Of a stretch of 64,000 bases of DNA, positions 22,401 to 33,151 are shown piece by piece (within the stretch, counting starts at the first letter, position 1; every line of letters starts with the position of its first letter). Under the pieces are notes generated by a model, which worked only from the letters and a program-made list of their open reading frames with translations, ran no database searches and was not told the DNA's origin. A program made the position numbers and the translations under genes. The stretch is from Viridothelium virens (lineage: Eukaryota > Ascomycota > Dothideomycetes > Trypetheliales > Trypetheliaceae): NCBI GenBank assembly GCA_010094025.1, contig ML991774.1, forward strand, positions 250,821 through 314,820, in the 5' to 3' direction.

Positions 22401-23136
22401 TCGAGGTCGTCCGCCATAATGACGACGACGGTTACGCCTCCTCCACCTCCTCCAACGCGCAAGACGACCAGTCCTCCACTCCACCCCCACGCATCTCCCT
22501 CCGCCGCACCGGCACCGGCTCCTCCTCCGCCAAAATCACCAGCCTCCTCACGCACCTCACGCAGCTACGCCGCTCCGCCCCCTTCACCAAATCCGTCGTC
22601 TTCAGCCAATTCACCTCGTTCCTCGACCTGCTGGAGCCGGCACTGCGGCGCTCCCGGATCCGGTATCTACGGTTCGACGGCGGGATGGCGCAGAAGCAGC
22701 GGGCGGCGGTGCTGAGCGAGTTTGCGGCTGAGCGGCGGAAGGGCGGGTGCGTCTTGCTGCTGAGTCTGCGGGCGGGCGGGGTGGGGCTGAACCTGACGTG
22801 TGCGACGCGCGTGTTCATGATGGATCCGTGGTGGAGCTGGGCGGTGGAGGCGCAGGCGATTGATCGGGTGCATCGGATGGGGCAGGAGGAGGAGGTGCGG
22901 GTGGTGCGGTTTGTGGTGCGGGAGAGCATTGAGGAGAAGATGTTGAGGATTCAGGAGCGGAAGAAGTTTATGTGAGTTCTTTTTTTCTGGTTGTGGAGTC
23001 AAGTGGACCCAACGCTTTGTTTGGTGCTGCTTATGCTGACTAAAGCTAAAATTACAGTGCGAGCTCGTTGGGAATGATGAGTGATGAGGAGAAGAAGTTA
23101 CAGCGGTTGGAGGATATTAAAGAGCTCCTCAGCTAA
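19477..23136 (+). CDS. RAD5: Rad5 DNA translocase and ubiquitin ligase (HIRAN, SNF2, RING)
   Basis: Acts in post-replication repair: polyubiquitinates PCNA with Ubc13-Mms2 and reverses stalled forks. Four exons (19477-19804, 19852-21063, 21114-22971, 23058-23136) sum to 1158 residues, close to the 1169 of yeast Rad5. The HIRAN domain begins KRYLGALGVTGWATRSGSGL and extends through VVRFTNSQGSEVGRLENESA. The ATPase has ILADEMGLGKTIEML (Walker A, split by intron 21064-21113) and ILDEAHHVKN (DEAH). The RING is CPICSEEPMQEQAVTGCWHS followed by CKSCLLDY and CFNCREPI. The second helicase lobe has VVFSQFTSFLDLLEPAL, LLSLRAGGVGLNLTCA and AIDRVHRMGQ. The last exon encodes ASSLGMMSDEEKKLQRLEDI, the usual C-terminus. 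The 3' third is much richer in GC than the 5' part. Confidence 0.96.
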
Positions 23137-23432
23137 TGAAAAAGAGTGGCTGATATGCAGCATATCGAGAAGAGAAAGAACATTGTGGTTTTGGCGAAGA
23201 TGCTGTCATAGTATGTTGACAGCAATACATACTGAGGATTTCGTGTAGGCACATGAAGAGGCCATAGCACGGGATGGACAGTCTTTTGGACGCCGTTGCC
23301 AATGATAGCCCGACCTATAGCATATTTGGTACCAAGCAAAATGGCGCTGGCCTCCCGCACTGCCACCATAGTACAAAGCAAATATACCCTGACGCCGCTG
23401 GTTCTTATCCCTTATTGCGAATTTCCTATTGC
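23137..23432. other. Intergenic, convergent 3' ends
   Basis: 296 bp between the stops of RAD5 and the Cys-rich gene. I see nothing beyond presumed 3' untranslated regions. Confidence 0.4.
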
Positions 23433-24695
23433 TTACGACTGCACGGGTGCTTGGCTTGAGGTGATCTCTGCATTTTCAATGGGTTGAGTCGTCATGTCCG
23501 GCACATGCATTTCCACTGCTTCCTCCGTAAGCGCTATGCCGCCATCAACTTCGAGTTCATCCTCGCAAGACTTGAAGGAAACGTCGTCTGTCGAGTCCGT
23601 CGTATTTTTACTAGCAATTACCTGATCTGCAAAGGTATTAGCGTAGGTTGTGAGATTACCATTCGACACGTGGAGAGGTCGATTGTATGACAATGCATTC
23701 ACACATCCGGCCGCTCCATGCAGAAACTTACAGGGTGCTTGGTCTTCTTTCGTAGCACATTTGTCGTGCTTCGCCGGCTGCTCAGTCTCTGGCCATCTAG
23801 CATTTGCAAGTCCTTCGTCGTCCGTTGACTGCGGACTGTCAGCTTTGTCGCTAGTAGGTGTATCTTGAGAACTCGTCTCTTTCGTCTCTTTCGTCTCTGT
23901 TGATGAGCTCGAGGTTTCGCGTGATCTGAGGTCGTACAGATGGTCGATTTTCACCACACACAAATTAGGAATCTCGGCAGCGGTTATCGGAGGAATTTCG
24001 TCGGCAAAGACGCTCTCGAAAGACATGTACGTGCGATCGACGAATGTTGGTCTGCATTTGTGGCAGCATTGGAACTTGCAGGGCACAGAAGCAGAGCCTT
24101 TGTTGCGTGATTCTTGAGCAGCTCTGGTGGCGTTGACGTGCAGTTTCTGCTCCTTGATTTTCTCGATTTGGGCTTCGTTGTAGAGACCATTCTCAATTTC
24201 TTTGATGATCCATGCGCTCACGCCGATAGATTCCAGCTCTTTCCTTTGTTCGGACTTCTGGCCGGTCTGGAGAGAAGGTTTCGGCGGTTTGGAGGGGGTT
24301 CTGTACTCCTGGCCACCGTATTCAGTGCGCTGTCTGCAAATGTACACCCATCCGAAAGGCGAAATTTGGTTACACATGTGGCAAAAATGCTCGCCAAATA
24401 TGCGTTCCATAATCATATGAGTGCAATTCGGTCGGAACGTTTGAGTTCGCTGTGGCTTGGGAGAGCTGGCCTAGAAACAGATCAGTGGTGCGAAGGTTGT
24501 GGTTAATACGTTACCCATTGAGATGAATAAGCAACGATACTCGTGCCGAAGCATGCCCTAGGTATTGACTGAAACCGAGGGCACTCACGGTATGAGAAAG
24601 ATTTCCCATCATTGGGGGAGTGACGTGAAACCACATTGGGAGCTGTGAATGGGTTTCAAAAGTACCTGCTCGGTTTCTTGCACGGACTCGACCAT
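23433..24695 (-). CDS. Conserved-looking fungal protein with N-terminal Cys/His clusters, function unknown
   Basis: I do not recognise a named family. The main exon (24470-23433) is joined to a short first exon (24695-24666, MVESVQETEQ) over a 195-nt intron, giving 355 residues; the first exon is inferred from a clean splice pair and phase. Without it the start would be the ATG at 24416. The N-terminal third has two possible zinc clusters: PNCTH..HFCHMCNQ..YICRQR, and PCKFQCCHKCRPTFVDRTY. A basic/acidic helix region (IIKEIENGLYNEAQIEKIKE) lies between them. The C-terminal half is Ser/Thr/Glu-rich with TETKETKETS and looks disordered. It has no signal peptide or membrane span. A nuclear or adaptor role is possible but not shown. 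Confidence 0.72.
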
Positions 24696-25821
24696 ATTGT
24701 ACTAAAAGGAAAAAGGCGTGGCAAATCTACAGTTGATTTGATTGCGCCAGGTGAAATGCGACTCTAAGCGATCAGTGGCTGGTGAGAGTACGTTGTGAGG
24801 TCTCGTCCATCGCGTGATGGGCGACGACCCAAGATGCAGTCCCTTAGGCGGAACGAATCAATGTGAATGGAAGGCTAGGAAATTTGATGCTTGGTGATGC
24901 CGAAATCAGATTGGTGTCTTGAAGGAGTGACTATTTTGATGGAGAACAAATGCCATCTAAAATCGAAATTCGAAAGGGTGGTATGCAGGTGGGTGGGAGA
25001 CGATGTGAAGTGAGTGGATATCTGTACGCCGTGAATGGAAAGAGCGAGGTCATTCACCCCGCGGAAATTTTGCAATTTAACACTCATGGTATACACTCGC
25101 CAGCCATCACATAAGCTAATAAGTCTGGCGAAATGTCGACAAACCGCATACTTGAGGGGCTTTTTTTTTTTTTTAAAGATGCCAAGATAGTAGTGAGTTC
25201 GGTTTCTGCTGTCCGCATCACATATTAGTCAGATAGATCGTCGTCTCGTTTTACAAGATAAGGCCTTCGAGCTCTTCAAAAGTTTACACTCATATGACAT
25301 ATGCTGGTTGCTTATGGGTATTGGTATCAGTGGCATAGATTGTAGAGTTTGGTGGGATCTTGCACGTCTGCAAGGCTCTGGTGGACTCAGAGACTGATAT
25401 TGATCTCAGTTCCGTATCACAACAGAGGATTATCGAGGCTTCGCGCCCAGGTGTGAATATACAGTGTCAAGAGAGAGGCTTAACCCTCAATTGTGCAGAG
25501 ATAATAGATGAGGTTGGACAGGTACAGGTTGCTGTTTGGATCGAGGGGCTGACGACGTGACCCAAACAAACCAGCTCCACCCCTGCACCCGCTCTTTACT
25601 GACGCGACAAGCACTCCTCACCTTAACAGCGCATCCGAACTTGACCCTTTCCTCTCCCGTCTCTCGATCACCACATCATCTCCTTACGCGCCCATCGCGC
25701 TGAGAAACCTTAGCCACACTGGTTACGATCAGGCGGTCGTGCGATTGCAACACTTGTCTCTGCCAGTACTCTTCGCGTATAACTCCGGCAAAACTCACTT
25801 GACGGTCTTGCGATTCTCACA
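24696..25821. other. Intergenic, divergent promoters, 1.1 kb
   Basis: Lies between two divergent genes. It contains a run of 14 T at 25161-25174 and a 66-codon frame at 25360-25560 with no recognisable motif, which I leave out. Confidence 0.45.
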
Positions 25822-26728
25822 ATGTCCGTCAAGTTCGAGAGGGAGACCGTCAGGACAAATGTCCCTGAGCCACGTACGCGAGGGCCAGAAATGCGCTCCC
25901 GAGGCCCCGATACACGACCACGCGGTCCGATTCACGAGCTTGCCCATGATGCCGGTGCAGCATTGACCAAAGGAGGTGGTGCGAATGGCTACCTCGCGGT
26001 ACGTTCATGACCGTCCCTGGTACCGAACAACCAAAAACATTTCGCTGAGATGTTTCGCAGGCCTATCTCAAGCAATTGCAGGAGAACCCTTTACGAACGA
26101 AAATGTTGACATCGGGTACCCTTGCTGCCCTACAAGAAGTACTGGCTTCGTGGATCGCGAACGATCGAAACAGAGAAGGCCACTACTTTACCTCTCGGAT
26201 ACCTAAGATGGCTATCTACGGAGCACTCGTCAGCGCTCCTTTGGGTCATGTGCTAATTAGCATTCTTCAGAGACTGTTTGCTGGAAGAACTAGCGTTAGG
26301 GCTAAGATTCTCCAGATCATTGTCAGCAATCTAGTTGTATGAAATCCACGAACGTCGACGGAGTTTCAGAGTGCGTAACTAACTCTTATCTACAGGTCTC
26401 TCCGATACAAAATACTGTCTATCTCACATCAATGGCAATCATTGCAGGTGCCAGGCAGTTCCACCAAGTTCGTGCCACTGTCCGAGCTGGTTTCATGCCA
26501 GTCATGAGAGTCAGCTGGATCACCTCTCCGCTGGCATTGGCATTTGCCCAGCAATTCTTGCCTGAGCACACTTGGGTACCATTCTTCAATTTTGTTGCCT
26601 TCGTTATCGGAACGTACATCAATGCGTCTACCAAGAAGAAGAGAATCGCAGCATTGCGAAGGAAGTACAATAACGAGGCTAGGGGTACATCTGGGCGACC
26701 TGAGGACTACGATCGACGTGGCTATTAG
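25822..26728 (+). CDS. Mpv17/PMP22-family organelle membrane protein
   Basis: Small integral membrane protein of peroxisome or mitochondrial inner membrane, thought to form or modulate a channel. Three exons (25822-25998, 26061-26336, 26396-26728) give 261 residues. After an N-terminal Arg/Pro-rich stretch (RTRGPEMRSRGPDTRPRGP) the family starts at AYLKQLQENPLRTKMLTSGT. Conserved parts include IPKMAIYGALVSAPLGHVL, SPIQNTVYLTSMAIIAG, the signature GFMPVMRVSWITSPLALAFA and FLPEHTWVPFFNFVAFVIGTYIN. About four hydrophobic segments fit the family. The charged tail KKKRIAALRRKYNN is cytosolic or matrix-facing. The 60-residue N-terminal extension is disordered; peroxisomal members in fungi often lack an Arg-rich presequence, so the location stays open. 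Confidence 0.88.
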
Positions 26729-27423
26729 GCCTGGATTTTCAAATCTTTTCTGGCGCACGCTATTGGACGACTGTGTGTGTAAGGAGCCGAAGCTTGGCCG
26801 AGACCGTGGAAGCAAACTTTTAAGCACCTACTTTTAGTAAGAAACCAAGACACCATTCGTGAGGGATCGCGGCATGCTAGTCACCCATCGGTCCCAATCT
26901 ACAGCTGAGAATCCTGTGTGGGCTGATCTTAAGCATTGGGAAGTCTCCTGTGTGCGAAAATAAATGCCTAATGCCCATCTACCTGCTGGTCTCTGGTACG
27001 CATTACTCAAGCTTGAGTACAAACGTGTCAATTTGTCTCCAATCGCTGTCCGTCCTCTTTCCCAAACAGCCTGCATCTTCGCCCAATCTTTGACTTGCAA
27101 GTCTCCTTTTTATTCCAACACAGTACCACAAGGCGTTTTCACACTTGTTCATTTGTCGGACAAACGATCAATTTGTCAACCGTCTCTGGAGTCACTCTCT
27201 CAATCACTGAGCTCTCAAAGAAACCTCAGACTCCGCTTCAATACTCGCATTCGACATCAACCATAATTGGGGCTCTCCCGGTCAAGTCTATAATTGTACT
27301 CATTGCCCAGTTTGTGCTTATTTATAACATACATGTATGTTCAGTAGTGAGATCGCGCGCTAGTCTCTTCACCTTGGAAGAGGAAGGTTGGAACGGAGTA
27401 CCCGTCATAGGCAAACAGCATTA
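26729..27423. other. Intergenic 0.7 kb
   Basis: Upstream region of the SprT-like gene. A frame continuous with the gene reaches back to 27388 but has no ATG there. ACGGAGTAC occurs near 27394. Nothing else is seen. Confidence 0.4.
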
Positions 27424-29529
27424 ATGCCCGTACCATCGCCTTACTTTTCCCATGTTCTGCCGCCACCACTTATAATCGACCTTTTGATATCATTAGCAAA
27501 CAGTGTAGCAGAATTCGGCCGATGCCCGGCTCCGCGAACATTACTAGATTTCTTCCGGAAACATAAATGCTTGCCGAATTGCTTGTCCGGCATATGCAGC
27601 ACTGCTTGTTCCCCCTCTCAAATCTCGATTCTTCTATCAGAGCCTCAATTTTGTACCCTCATGCACGCTCCTCGGCAATCTCCGATCGCAGCATGGATCT
27701 CGCTTCTGGAGAAGCATGCTGAAGCCACCCAGAGTTTGCAGGACGAGAAGTCGACGACTGCCCGCAATCTAGCTTGGTCCTTGGACTTTGCCACTGCTGT
27801 TGCCGTTACTAATATTCGTCGATCTCCAAAGGAAATCCGTTCCGCGCTTCGGCTCGTCGTTGAAGCTGTTGTCCCTCGTGTTGCACCCGAACAAGGCATT
27901 TTCGCTGCCTTTTCTGAACTCGATGCAAGCATTTTTGGCGGTTGGATGAAAGATGCTGTCTTTATGAAATGGAGTCGTTTGGGTGGCAATCGACCCGGAA
28001 AGACCAGTACACCCGGTACTACGAATCCAAGAATTACGGTTGAGCTTGACGAAAGGCTGATGTATGGCTCCAAGGCAAAATTGGTTCTCGTGTTATTGCA
28101 TCAAACAACCCATGCATATTTCCTCACCTGTTGTGCACCTCCAAAGGTGGCAGGATCTCGTGATCCACGATTGGGGCATGACCGTCATTTCTGTATGATT
28201 CTCCACTCTGTGTTGGGCTTGTTTTCAGATCGTCGAAATCAACCTCCTCGTCGCAGATGGTATCAGCCAAATGCGATGGTCACTCGAGCTCCGAAATGGC
28301 ATCGAGAGGCTCCAGAGTCCTTCCCTGCGAGACAATTTAGGCGACCCGGGCACCTTAACGTCTGTGATCATAATCAATCGTCTAACAGCTGCAGTACCTG
28401 TCTTAAACCTTTTCAGTGCGAAATACCCGCGGATCGAGTTATAGAGTGGTACGAAGAGGATTGTGCCTCCATCGACGTCTCTCGAGCTGCCACTGTCTAC
28501 GCCCTCACAGATAGCGGCCCAGAAGGGACGCCGCGTATCAAAGCGGGCCTTGGGTCCGACTATGTGGAATTCGTTTGGGATGGGAAAGCATTCAAAATAT
28601 CTCGCTCGAGAATTGAGGCAAACCCTTCTCTTAAATGGCGTTTAGCAAGACAAAGAAATGGTCGCGAATTGCAGATTCCTGCTGTTGCTGTGGAAACTTT
28701 TCGCAGTCTGTACAGTTTCGTAAGGACTGGATCTTATACACCCGAGTTGATGAAGGTTCAAAACAATCAAGAAGCAGCGTCTGCTTCATCTTCAACGGCT
28801 GGTCCACCGGAGATACTTGAAACGCGAAAAGATTGGCCGGACTTCCTGGGCATCGACATCCGAGCCATCAAATTAGCTGCTGAACTTGGCTTCATTGAAT
28901 TGGAGAGCTATGCTCTGCGACGACTCTTCGCCCAGCACTTCACCCATAACGATCCTATCGTTGCCCTCCAGGTCATCTACGAGAAGGGCTGCATACCCGA
29001 CAGGCTGCGAGATTGGGTGGTATCCTTCATGGCCAAACCTTTGTCATACCGTCAATCCGGACAAACAGAACAGTTCAACCTCGATTTCCTGCAACAAAGC
29101 CTTAGCTTCGCTGCTGGTATGACGCGCTTGATGGAAGAAAGCGGAGCTTTGAGGGAAGATGTGCGGAGAGCAACAACGAAAATAATGCGCTCATCCCACG
29201 AAGAGAGTAATCAGATGGCAATGGTCCATCCCGCGTCACTCCAACCAATCCAGCAAAATCCTTCTTACTTTCATGCCGATCCGTCGCCGAGAGGAAATTC
29301 CATTAGTCTTCCACCCCAGTTGTGGAATGAGACGATGTTTTCGCCTCAAAGCGGTGTGGATCCACTTGGTCGAAGAGGCAGTCGTACGCCGCCATTGTCG
29401 TCACCAAGATTGCCTTCAAACGGGTACATGCCAGCTCATGGGTCCTACAGCGGATCATCGCGTATGTTTGATGACCCTCTTGAGCCACGGTATGAGAGCA
29501 GACCAGATTGTTGGGGTAGATTTTACTGA
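27424..29529 (+). CDS. SprT-like fold protein with a substituted catalytic Glu, plus C-terminal BTB-like region
   Basis: Single exon of 701 residues from the ATG at 27424. In the middle of the N-terminal half, residues about 150-270 resemble a SprT/Spartan zinc-peptidase domain: ELDASIFGGWMKDAVFMKW, then KLVLVLLHQTTHAYFLTCC and, after 22 residues, GHDRHFCMIL. The first motif aligns with HExxH but reads HQTTH (His226, Gln227, His230); the third His is likely His252 in GHD. So zinc ligands are kept while the catalytic Glu is Gln. The second half has YVEFVWDGKAFKISRSRIEA and ELQIPAVAVETFRSLYSFV, which looks like a BTB/POZ-type interaction domain, then a helical region and a disordered Ser/Pro tail. 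SprT proteins act in DNA-protein crosslink repair; this one may be a non-catalytic scaffold. The family call is from motif reading only. Confidence 0.68.
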   Translation: MPVPSPYFSHVLPPPLIIDLLISLANSVAEFGRCPAPRTLLDFFRKHKCLPNCLSGICSTACSPSQISILLSEPQFCTLMHAPRQSPIAAWISLLEKHAEATQSLQDEKSTTARNLAWSLDFATAVAVTNIRRSPKEIRSALRLVVEAVVPRVAPEQGIFAAFSELDASIFGGWMKDAVFMKWSRLGGNRPGKTSTPGTTNPRITVELDERLMYGSKAKLVLVLLHQTTHAYFLTCCAPPKVAGSRDPRLGHDRHFCMILHSVLGLFSDRRNQPPRRRWYQPNAMVTRAPKWHREAPESFPARQFRRPGHLNVCDHNQSSNSCSTCLKPFQCEIPADRVIEWYEEDCASIDVSRAATVYALTDSGPEGTPRIKAGLGSDYVEFVWDGKAFKISRSRIEANPSLKWRLARQRNGRELQIPAVAVETFRSLYSFVRTGSYTPELMKVQNNQEAASASSSTAGPPEILETRKDWPDFLGIDIRAIKLAAELGFIELESYALRRLFAQHFTHNDPIVALQVIYEKGCIPDRLRDWVVSFMAKPLSYRQSGQTEQFNLDFLQQSLSFAAGMTRLMEESGALREDVRRATTKIMRSSHEESNQMAMVHPASLQPIQQNPSYFHADPSPRGNSISLPPQLWNETMFSPQSGVDPLGRRGSRTPPLSSPRLPSNGYMPAHGSYSGSSRMFDDPLEPRYESRPDCWGRFY

Positions 29530-30698
29530 GATTTCCCGGGGGTGCTCTTGATTGTGGCGCAGTTTCTGCATCAGATGGCGGTAAGCGGTCGGTCTAAAAT
29601 TGTGAAGACGTTTGTTCAGAGAGAGTGCGATCGTATGAGCTCAACAGAACAGATTAAATTGATGGACGTTCGGACACCCTTCCGAACCAAGCGACATGGG
29701 CTAAATGCAGTAATTCATGTCAATCCCTCTCACAAGAGCTCCAACTCAAAGACATGCGCTTGAGTAGGACTTGCTGAAATTTCGTGCTCTATTTTGGCTA
29801 TCTGCTAGATAGCAATACTCAACATGCTTCCTGTACGATTTCAATCTGCAACTCTACATTGGTGGCAACACGCACCGATTATACTTCTGCATAAATGAAA
29901 TTGTCCAGAAAAAGTTACGGACCACACGTCATTTTCTGCTCTCGTATATTTTGAATAAATGGAAAGTCTGACTGCGACTAAATTGTGCAAGAATCAAGTA
30001 GAGCGAAGCGCATTGTTGTACCTTCCAGAAGATCTGGATGCCTAATGCAAGAGCGGCCTCTGAAGCCGTCTCCATGTTTCCAACGGAATTCGAGGTTGAA
30101 GCAAGGGGTAGGGTCAGGATGTACACATGTTCTCCGTAGGTCAAAGAGCAAGCTCGGGTTAAGCTCGGAATCATATTTACTAGCCACGTTGGGAAGTGTG
30201 GCTAAAGAACCTTATGCACCAATGGGCCGGTAGCACCTTCCTCTCTCTGTCGGTGCCTGAAGCGATAAGCGGCGTCGAGCCTATCTCCGATCTGAAACTT
30301 TGATTTGACGAACTGATAGCTGAGTCGCGTGTCATGCCTACATTCGTCCTAAACTCGCCTCGCTCCGTTCAGTCATGTTTCTCCCCCGTGCGTCTCTCGT
30401 CACACATCCTCTTACTCTTTCATTCTTCGAGTCTTGCCTGACCTTGACGCCAACCACGTCGCTTCACTTGCCGACGTCCGTCAGGCTGAGCATGAAGACG
30501 ACACACGTGCGACAAGTGCGTTTGAGAATTCGACTCAAGCCGGACTATCACTGCCAAGCACACCGTTGACGGCCCGCCCCACCAGTCCCTGACTCCTGAT
30601 ACGGGCTGACGTAAAAGCATACAAGGACCTGATGATCGCCTGAACTGCTCTGACCACACCTCCTCTGCGCTGACGAACTCAAACTCTTTTGCCCTAAG
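29530..30698. other. Intergenic 1.2 kb
   Basis: Lies between two plus-strand genes. Open frames on both strands are short and featureless. The stretch 30370-30698 before the next ATG is pyrimidine-rich and could be leader sequence. Confidence 0.4.
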
Positions 30699-32264
30699 AT
30701 GTTGGTACCGCGCGCATTCAGTTATGCATCGATTCAGAAGCAGCATGTTGAGGTATATGAGGAGAAACCAAAGCGGCCGTCGCTGGCGAAGGTGGACGCT
30801 CTTACGTCGAAATCGAAGTCGTCCGGTCCGGGCCCGATGCCCACAAAACCAGTCGGAATCCCACAACGAGGTTCGGAATCCCCTCAAAATGCCGTTCGAA
30901 AGAGAGGCAACACCGCGCAGCATGGCAGCCAGTCTGCACCAAGACCGGGACTTGGGCATGATCCGGCTAAAATGTCTCCATCTGTTGCGGCTTTGCTGGC
31001 CATGACGACCATTCCTCCACCGAAGCGTCACCAAACCAGTCGAAAGAGAAGGAATGCAACACCGAGACGAGTTTCGATAGATGAATTGATACAAGACTGG
31101 CGCTCTGATGAACCAACCTCGTCTCCGTCTGCAGGCGGTGATTCACCTCTCAATATTCTTTTGGAACCTCCAGAGGAGCAAGATATTGATGATTCCAATA
31201 CCCTTTGCAATAATCAACAACAGGACCTACCGACTTCTCGTTCTGCATCTAGCGAGTCGATTCCCTCGCTTGGCACAGATGGAGCTTCTGTCTTCTCGAG
31301 CAGTCTGCCGACCCCAGACGGCTTCCGCGGCCCAAAATCATTCGAGAGAAAGGCCAAATCCTTCTCGTCCCCCGAATCTGAGTCCTGCGAGTCAGACCAT
31401 CCTCTCTTGCGCCCACTTCAAGTCGAAGATGAGGAAATGAACCCTCCCATTAAATCTCCGGCTATCTCCAGTCTTTCAACCCCCCGACAAATATCCCCGC
31501 CAACCCTGACGGCAACCTTCAAGTCCAATCTTACCGCATCTCTCCTCGCCCTCAAATCGGCCGCGAAGTCCTTCTCCAATTTCTCCGCGCCTTCCCTCCC
31601 CTACGATGACCTCCTCACCCGCTCCATCATCTACCCCCGCTTTACCCCAGAGATGCGACCGAAGCCGGTTCATGGCATCCCCGAACCCGCCTTCCGCCGC
31701 TACCTCAACCCGAATCTCGCCCAACAACCGTCAACATGGCAGCGCAGTCCCCTGCATGCCTCCACCTCCTCCCACGATTCCGCCATCCTCTACTACGACG
31801 CAGAACGACAGCTTCACGAACCCCTCGAGGCGGCAACCCCCATGATCCAACTCCAAACATACGAGAATGGTCGCCCTGTCCCCGCGCGCCGAGTTGTGGC
31901 TAAAGGAGGGCCCCCTCGAGGCGTCGCTCCTGATCCCTCGACCGAAATTGGACGTGTTCTGGCTGGCGCCAGTCCCTACGGTGCTGACGGCGAGGGTGCA
32001 GCGGCCCTGGTGCGCCAACGCGAGCCGCGCGAAAACAGCGATTTTCTGCGGATGGTGGTGCTCGAGATGAATATGCGGCGGGTCGGGAAGCTGGATCCGA
32101 AGAAGGGGCGAGCGAAGATGTGGTTGCCGCCGAGGCAGGCGATGGCGGTGAAGAGTATGAGCAGCAGTGCTGATACCGATGTTGTTGCCGTGGGCTATGG
32201 TCGTTGCGGCGGGGGCTCAGGGCAGCAGGGGGTGCCGCCGCGGTGGGTAGGGGTGGTGGCGTGA
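30699..32264 (+). CDS. Conserved-looking fungal protein of unknown function, largely disordered
   Basis: Single exon, 521 residues from the ATG at 30699. I cannot name the family. The N-terminal two thirds are Ser/Pro-rich and likely disordered, with islands that look conserved: SPSVAALLAMTTIPPPKR followed by basic KRRNATPRRVSIDELIQDW, and a helix-forming LTASLLALKSAAKSFSNF. The C-terminal island NSDFLRMVVLEMNMRRVGKL followed by DPKKGRAKMWLPPRQ is the most structured part. Several SP/TP sites precede it. There is no membrane segment or signal peptide. Codon use shifts to very high GC3 after about 31550. Basic patches suggest a nuclear protein, but this is inference. Confidence 0.72.
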   Translation: MLVPRAFSYASIQKQHVEVYEEKPKRPSLAKVDALTSKSKSSGPGPMPTKPVGIPQRGSESPQNAVRKRGNTAQHGSQSAPRPGLGHDPAKMSPSVAALLAMTTIPPPKRHQTSRKRRNATPRRVSIDELIQDWRSDEPTSSPSAGGDSPLNILLEPPEEQDIDDSNTLCNNQQQDLPTSRSASSESIPSLGTDGASVFSSSLPTPDGFRGPKSFERKAKSFSSPESESCESDHPLLRPLQVEDEEMNPPIKSPAISSLSTPRQISPPTLTATFKSNLTASLLALKSAAKSFSNFSAPSLPYDDLLTRSIIYPRFTPEMRPKPVHGIPEPAFRRYLNPNLAQQPSTWQRSPLHASTSSHDSAILYYDAERQLHEPLEAATPMIQLQTYENGRPVPARRVVAKGGPPRGVAPDPSTEIGRVLAGASPYGADGEGAAALVRQREPRENSDFLRMVVLEMNMRRVGKLDPKKGRAKMWLPPRQAMAVKSMSSSADTDVVAVGYGRCGGGSGQQGVPPRWVGVVA

Positions 32265-33151
32265 GAGTGAGTTTGAAAGAAGCTGGAAGTCTGAGCATGA
32301 TCTTTGACGATTTACGTAATCCTTTTTTCAACATGTAGTATTTGGACACACGAGAAATGGACTAAGCCTGGAGTCGGCCGGCAATGTGGGGATCTGTGTG
32401 GGATATCAGGAGTTGGTTGCATTGCATCTTGGATATATGGAGTACTTCAGGAGTACTTCAATTGTACTTCTGCGAGACGTTGGATTACCCTCGAATCGCG
32501 TTCATGGATCTGGCCGTGTTGTAATTAGTTTGGTCATATTGAAGCAATTGTGAATCCATTTTTGAATGTGTATGCAAAGGGGTGATCCACTCCACATGGA
32601 CGGACTCCTTTGGCAATTGTAAGATACTGTATGACACTAGAACTTCGTGCTGACCTTCAGCGTCCTCGACGCCACCATTATCCCATCACTGAGATGATAT
32701 TGACCGACTATCCCAATAGCCGGTAGAGGTCCTTGGCTCGAGCCTGAGTAGACAGCCCCAGAGGGTTAGAGTCGAACAAGAGGAGACGATCTAGAACACC
32801 CTAGACAGCGCTTTCGTCGGCAAGTCACTAGCTTGCACAGGCCGGTTCTCCTTCCTCGATATAGCCGTAGCCTCAGGATCAGGAGGACGGTTCCGATACC
32901 AATTCCACATGCAGATTTTGCAAAGTTCCGTGCATGCACTATTACCTTATGGTAGGCAGCGCGGCTTCTGGAATCCAAGGAGCAGCCGCTCCTCCGAAAC
33001 CGGGAGCCACGATAAACCCCGAGCAATCTCCGAGCAGATATCGGTAGCTTGGAAATATTCCCACCTACCCACATTCACCGTAGAGGGCCTCTCTCTTGCC
33101 GCCTTCTTCCGTCCATTCCTTGGCCCCCCCTCCAACAATCAAGCCACCCTC
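32265..33151. other. Intergenic, convergent 3' ends, 0.9 kb
   Basis: Contains a tandem pair of GGAGTACTTCA at 32439-32460. Otherwise short overlapping frames only; no gene is supported. Confidence 0.45.

Noticed and set aside
22352-22715. Gly-rich and Pro-rich frames within RAD5
   Set aside because: Shadows of the GC-rich RAD5 3' exon, which has clear helicase motifs in its own frame.
25360-25560. 66-codon plus-strand frame upstream of the Mpv17 gene
   Set aside because: No start context, domain or splice support.
30420-31094. 224-codon minus-strand frame opposite the unknown gene
   Set aside because: Antisense to a longer frame with conserved-looking islands; Arg/Trp-rich composition typical of antisense frames.
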